Positions 4,362 through 7,202 of a stretch of 7,202 nucleotides of DNA are shown piece after piece; position 1 is the first letter of the stretch; every line of letters begins with the position of its first letter. The stretch is from contig JAISVU010000423.1 of the NCBI GenBank assembly GCA_031271375.1, positions 1 to 7,202 on the forward strand, in the 5' to 3' direction. The notes under the pieces are model-generated. The model was given only the letters and a program-made list of their open reading frames with translations. It was not told the origin of the DNA and did no database searches. The position numbers and the translations under genes were made by a program. This DNA is from Clostridiales bacterium (GTDB taxonomy: Bacteria > Bacillota > Clostridia > Lachnospirales > WRAX01).

Positions 4362-6542
4362 ATGAAGACAATGGTTCTTGCCGAAAAACCCTCGGTAGGC
4401 AAAGACATAGCAAGGGTACTGGGCTGCAAAGCGGGCGGCGGCGGCTTTATAGAAAGCCCGAAATATGTGGTGACATGGGCTTTAGGGCATTTGGTTCAGC
4501 TGGCGGAGCCGGAGGATTATGACCAGCGCTACAAGACCTGGGACATCGGCCATCTGCCGATTATGCCGGAAAAGCTCCAGCTCACGGTTATCCCGCAGAC
4601 CGCGAAGCAATACAAGACCGTGAAAGACATCCTGCACCGCTCTGATGTATCGGACATTATTATCGCTACGGATGCCGGCCGCGAGGGCGAGCTGGTGGCC
4701 CGCTGGATTATCGAGAAAGCCGGGTGCCGCAAGCCCATCAAACGCCTGTGGATTTCATCCGTTACGGACAAGGCTATCAGCGAGGGCTTTCAGAGCCTCA
4801 AGGACGGCAAGTTTTACCTAAACCTCTGCGATTCGGCGAAGGCCAGGGCCGAGGCCGACTGGCTCGTGGGTATCAATGCGACGCGCTGCCTTACCACGAA
4901 GTTCAACAGCCAGCTCTCCTGCGGCAGGGTGCAAACGCCTACGCTGGCGATCATTGCGAAGCGGGAAGAAGAAATACGCAGGTTTGTGGCAAAACCTTTT
5001 TACGGCCTTACCGCTGACGCGGGGAGCTTTACGCTCCGCTGGGCCGATAGTAAGACAGGTTCGCCGCAGTGTTTCGATAAGGGGCGTATCGACGGCCTTC
5101 TCGCGGCTTTGCGCGGGGAGAGGGAAGGTGTTGTCATAAGCGTCGACAAGACGGCAAAGAAGAAGCTGCCGCCGAGGCTCTATGACCTCACGGAGCTGCA
5201 GCGCGACGCAAGCAAGCTCTACGGCTATTCCCCTAAGGAAACCCTTTCCGTAATGCAGCGGCTCTATGAAGAATATAAGGTTCTTACTTATCCGCGCACG
5301 GATTCGCGCTATATCTCATCGGACATAGTGCCGACGCTGCCGGACAGGCTCAGGGCCTGCCCCAGGCAGTACGGCAAGATAGTGGGGCAGATTCTGCGTC
5401 AGCCGATACGCCCGAACGCCAACTATGTGGACAACGCGAAGGTCTCGGATCACCACGCCATCATCCCCACCGAGCAGGGGATTGAGATGTCGATACTGGG
5501 CGAGAGGGAGCGCAAAGTCTATGATCTGGTGGTAAAGCGGTTCCTGACCGTATTTCTGCCAGCTTTTGAGTATGAGCAGACGAAGCTGCGCGTCAAGATA
5601 GGCCATGAGGTCTTTACGGCAAGCGGTAAGGCGGTGCTGGCTCAGGGGTATAAGGAAGCATTTAATATAGACGACGAGGACGACGAGAATACGGATGAGG
5701 GCGGTTCTCAGACTTTGCCGCGCTTCAAGAACAGCGACAGTATACCCGTGCGCGGGATGAAGCTCACCGAGGGCAGGACAAGCCCGCCGCCGCCGTTCAA
5801 TGAAGCTACGCTGCTATCGGCGATGGAGAACCCGACGAAGTACATGGAAAACCATGACAAAGCCATTGCGGAGGCGCTGGAGCAAACCGGCGGCCTCGGC
5901 ACCGTCGCGACGCGGGCGGACATTATCGAAAAACTCTTCGACAACTTTGCTATAGAGAAGAAAGGGAAGGATATATTCACCACCGCGAAGGGCCGCCAGC
6001 TCCTTCAGCTGGTGCCTAAGGACCTCAAGTCCCCCGAGCTGACCGGGGCGTGGGAGCGTCAGCTCCAAAGCATTTCCCAGGGGAAGCTGGACAAGGCGGC
6101 GTTTTTAACCGGCATACGCAAATATACGACGGACATTATCCGCGAGATAAAGGCCAGTACCCAAATCTTCAAACACGACAACCTCACGACGGAAAAATGC
6201 CCGGAATGCGGCAAGTTTATGCTACGCGTGTCCGGGAAGAAGGGCGAAATGCTTGTTTGCCAAGACAGGGATTGCAACGCGAGGATAAATATTTCATTCT
6301 CCATCCGCTCAAGGTGCCCGAACTGTCATAAGTTCCTGTCGATAACCGGCGAGGGGGACAAAAAGACGGTCGTCTGCGCCTGCGGTTATAAGGAAAGGTA
6401 CGACGCCTTCGAGAGGCGTAAGAAAGCAGAACCTTCCAAACGGGAACTGCAAAATTTCATGGAGAATCAGAATAAGCGGAAAAATGACGCGGATCGCAGC
6501 GATAACCCGTTCGCGGCGCTGACGGGGATGAAGTTTGAATGA
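4362..6542 (+). CDS. topB: DNA topoisomerase III (type IA)
   Basis: A complete 726-residue type IA topoisomerase that cuts one DNA strand, passes another through and reseals it, mainly decatenating replication or recombination intermediates. The N-terminal Toprim domain has LAEKPS (6-11) with catalytic E8 and IATDAGREGELVARW (101-115) with D104; the second DxD acid is glycine, as in Bacillus-type TopB. SCGRVQTPTL (186-195) is the family signature. YPRTDSRYIS (310-319) contains the nucleophile Y310, which forms the covalent DNA link. SDHHAIIPT (362-370) and GLGTVATRADII (511-522) follow. An acidic loop (DDEDDENTDE, 437-446) lies mid-protein. The C-terminus has two zinc-ribbon-like cysteine sets: C613, C616, C633, C638 and C652, C655, C672, C674, followed by a basic tail. 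The start matches the family (MKT.VLAEKPSVG) and has its own site, AAGAGG. It appears monocistronic. I see no sign of a conjugative element around it, so it is probably the chromosomal copy. Confidence 0.97.
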   Translation: MKTMVLAEKPSVGKDIARVLGCKAGGGGFIESPKYVVTWALGHLVQLAEPEDYDQRYKTWDIGHLPIMPEKLQLTVIPQTAKQYKTVKDILHRSDVSDIIIATDAGREGELVARWIIEKAGCRKPIKRLWISSVTDKAISEGFQSLKDGKFYLNLCDSAKARAEADWLVGINATRCLTTKFNSQLSCGRVQTPTLAIIAKREEEIRRFVAKPFYGLTADAGSFTLRWADSKTGSPQCFDKGRIDGLLAALRGEREGVVISVDKTAKKKLPPRLYDLTELQRDASKLYGYSPKETLSVMQRLYEEYKVLTYPRTDSRYISSDIVPTLPDRLRACPRQYGKIVGQILRQPIRPNANYVDNAKVSDHHAIIPTEQGIEMSILGERERKVYDLVVKRFLTVFLPAFEYEQTKLRVKIGHEVFTASGKAVLAQGYKEAFNIDDEDDENTDEGGSQTLPRFKNSDSIPVRGMKLTEGRTSPPPPFNEATLLSAMENPTKYMENHDKAIAEALEQTGGLGTVATRADIIEKLFDNFAIEKKGKDIFTTAKGRQLLQLVPKDLKSPELTGAWERQLQSISQGKLDKAAFLTGIRKYTTDIIREIKASTQIFKHDNLTTEKCPECGKFMLRVSGKKGEMLVCQDRDCNARINISFSIRSRCPNCHKFLSITGEGDKKTVVCACGYKERYDAFERRKKAEPSKRELQNFMENQNKRKNDADRSDNPFAALTGMKFE

Positions 6543-6606
6543 TTAAAATTTTATATTTACATTTTATTTTTATATGTTATAATCCCGAGTTTGACACACT
6601 TTAGAG
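6543..6606. other. AT-rich junction after topB with a promoter-like site
   Basis: The stretch after the topB stop is very AT-rich and holds no gene. On the plus strand TTTACA (6556-6561), 16 bases, then TGTTATAAT (6575-6583) gives a good extended -10 promoter that fires towards the terminator hairpin at 6613-6653. The left boundary of the insertion-sequence remnant probably lies in or just after this stretch; no terminal inverted repeat can be confirmed because the other end is outside the window. Confidence 0.4.
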
Positions 6607-6653
6607 AAAAATCCCCGGATAAACCTTATAAAATCAAGGTTATCCGGGGTTTT
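6590..6653 (+). ncRNA. Candidate short transcript ending in a terminator hairpin
   Basis: Transcription from the promoter-like site at 6556-6583 would start near 6590 and meet the strong hairpin and T-run ending at 6653, giving an RNA of about 64 bases with no coding frame of note. No known RNA family is recognised. It may equally be a chance promoter next to a terminator. Confidence 0.25.
6607..6653. terminator. Bidirectional rho-independent terminator between topB and the transposase remnant
   Basis: CCCCGGATAAACCTT (6613-6627) pairs with AAGGTTATCCGGGG (6636-6649) in a 14-bp stem with one bulged A and an 8-base loop. It is followed by TTTT (6650-6653) on the plus strand and, on the minus strand, by five T residues (complement of 6607-6611) after one intervening A. 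It can therefore end both topB transcripts and transcripts of the minus-strand transposase, whose stop is 43 bases away. It may belong to the insertion sequence rather than to topB. Confidence 0.8.
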
Positions 6654-6695
6654 AGATTCGGAGAAAACAGCATAATGTTTTTATGTTTTTGAGGA

Positions 6696-7202
6696 TCAAA
6701 AAATATTTTTCATGGACTTCGAAGTAATGATTTGGCTGTCCGTGCGGAAACCAAAAGCCGTGTGCAGCGAATCCGTAAAATCAGTACGTGTATAGACAGG
6801 GACATAACCCTCGCCGTAAACCTTGAAAAAGTTCATCTCACGCAGTTGACGGATAATCTGTGAGCAAGTGAACTGCCCTCTAAGCCTTTTTCTAAAAGGC
6901 GGTATATGAGCAGGCTTATGAAGCAGGTCGTGAAATGCGCCTTGATGCGGTCGTCGCGTTTCAGGTAAACGGGCCGAGCTTTGAATTCGCTTTTGATTAT
7001 CCGAAACCATTCTTCGATTTCCCGTCTCCGGCGGTTGATTTTAATGATGTCCGACGGATTGTCGTCAAGGTTCGTGCATACGGCATAGAAACTGTCAAAT
7101 TTCCCTTCTTCCTCTATTGCGCCGGCGTTTAGTAACCGCTGATTAAGGTAAGCTCGCTCTCAATTTGCCGCGCTTTGAATTTTCGCTTCGCGAAAACCGC
7201 TA
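6696..7202 (-). pseudogene. IS1634-like (IS4-superfamily) DDE transposase, C-terminal remnant, frameshifted
   Basis: Two minus-strand frames together give the C-terminal part of a DDE transposase. The first, from about 7159 down to 6884, includes FDSFYAVCTNLDD, then EIEEWFRIIK and FKARPVYLKRDDRIKAHF. The second, from 6887 to the stop at 6698-6696, includes GQFTCSQIIRQLREMNFF, GEGYVPVYTRTDF and AFGFRTDSQI. The R-(3)-E-(6)-K signature with the third catalytic acid is kept (in RREIEEWFRIIK), but the tryptophan usual just after that R is arginine. The frames join by a -1 shift at GAAAAAG (minus strand, 6892-6886), which restores LLEKRLRGQF. A stop (complement of 7160-7162) ends the first frame upstream, inside a segment between 7-bp repeats. 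The N-terminal part with the first two catalytic acids is not visible. The family was recognised from motif strings. Confidence 0.8.
7134..7201. repeat. Possible small insertion flanked by 7-bp direct repeats
   Basis: AACCGCT occurs at 7134-7140 and again at 7195-7201, 61 bases apart. The intervening segment holds the perfect hairpin TTTTCGC-TTC-GCGAAAA (7180-7196) at one end and contains the stop that ends the transposase frame. This resembles a small element with a target duplication, but the other side of the gene is not in the window to prove it. Confidence 0.3.

Larger units (their letters stand above)
6607..7202 (-). mobile_element. Partial, decayed IS1634-like insertion sequence
   Basis: The segment holds the 3' part of a transposase gene and its likely terminator. 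The left boundary is approximate and the right part lies outside the window. Insertion is close behind topB without disrupting it. Frameshift and a possible secondary insertion show that the element is no longer functional as seen here. Confidence 0.5.

Noticed and set aside
6591..6596. Perfect TTGACA as a -35 element
   Set aside because: At 16-18 bases downstream the sequence is the GC-rich hairpin arm, with no -10 box; the match looks coincidental.
6935..7132. Plus-strand open frame at the right end
   Set aside because: It is antisense to clear transposase sequence on the minus strand.
1..7202. CRISPR array, tRNA or rRNA genes
   Set aside because: No regularly spaced repeats and no cloverleaf or rRNA-like sequence were recognised on either strand.

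Overview
The window looks like chromosomal DNA from a Gram-positive, Clostridia-type (Bacillota) bacterium of moderately high GC. Support comes from purine-rich Shine-Dalgarno sites before most genes, a lipoprotein-type molybdate-binding protein, a topoisomerase III with the Gram-positive form of the Toprim motif (ATDAGREGE), a membrane FHA protein with a DUF6382-like N-terminus paired with a PP2C phosphatase, and an IS1634-like transposase remnant. A species cannot be named from this sequence.

Layout, left to right. (1) Positions 1-888, minus strand: the first 20 codons of modB and complete modA, the start of a molybdate ABC-transporter operon running off the left edge. (2) Positions 889-1174: the modA promoter and leader, a CACGAAAA-type short repeat, and a plus-strand remnant of a ferredoxin-like gene of about 50 codons. 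(3) Positions 1175-3276, minus strand: a two-gene signalling operon, FHA membrane protein then PP2C phosphatase, behind a near-consensus sigma-A promoter. No Ser/Thr kinase is present in the window. (4) Positions 3331-3644: a gene-free stretch with small dyads and a striking 28-base-arm imperfect palindrome of CTCTGTG/CACAGAG units that ends 3 bases from the next gene. (5) Positions 3645-4274, minus strand: a YcaC-like isochorismatase-superfamily hydrolase. (6) Positions 4275-4361: a compact divergent promoter region. (7) Positions 4362-6542, plus strand: topB, DNA topoisomerase III. (8) Positions 6543-7202: an AT-rich junction, a bidirectional terminator hairpin, and the frameshifted C-terminal part of an IS1634-like transposase on the minus strand, interrupted near the right edge by a segment flanked by 7-bp direct repeats.

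The genes do not form one pathway. They are separate housekeeping or accessory units (molybdate uptake, phospho-signalling, a small hydrolase, DNA decatenation) divided by decayed genes and repeats. FHA and PP2C almost certainly work together: FHA modules bind phosphothreonine proteins and PP2C enzymes remove the phosphate, so their kinase should lie elsewhere. I see no clear evidence of a wholly new system. The observations most worth checking are the FHA/PP2C pair without a kinase and with an altered FHA binding motif, the two short-repeat families, the ferredoxin remnant beside one of them, and the promoter-plus-hairpin unit after topB.
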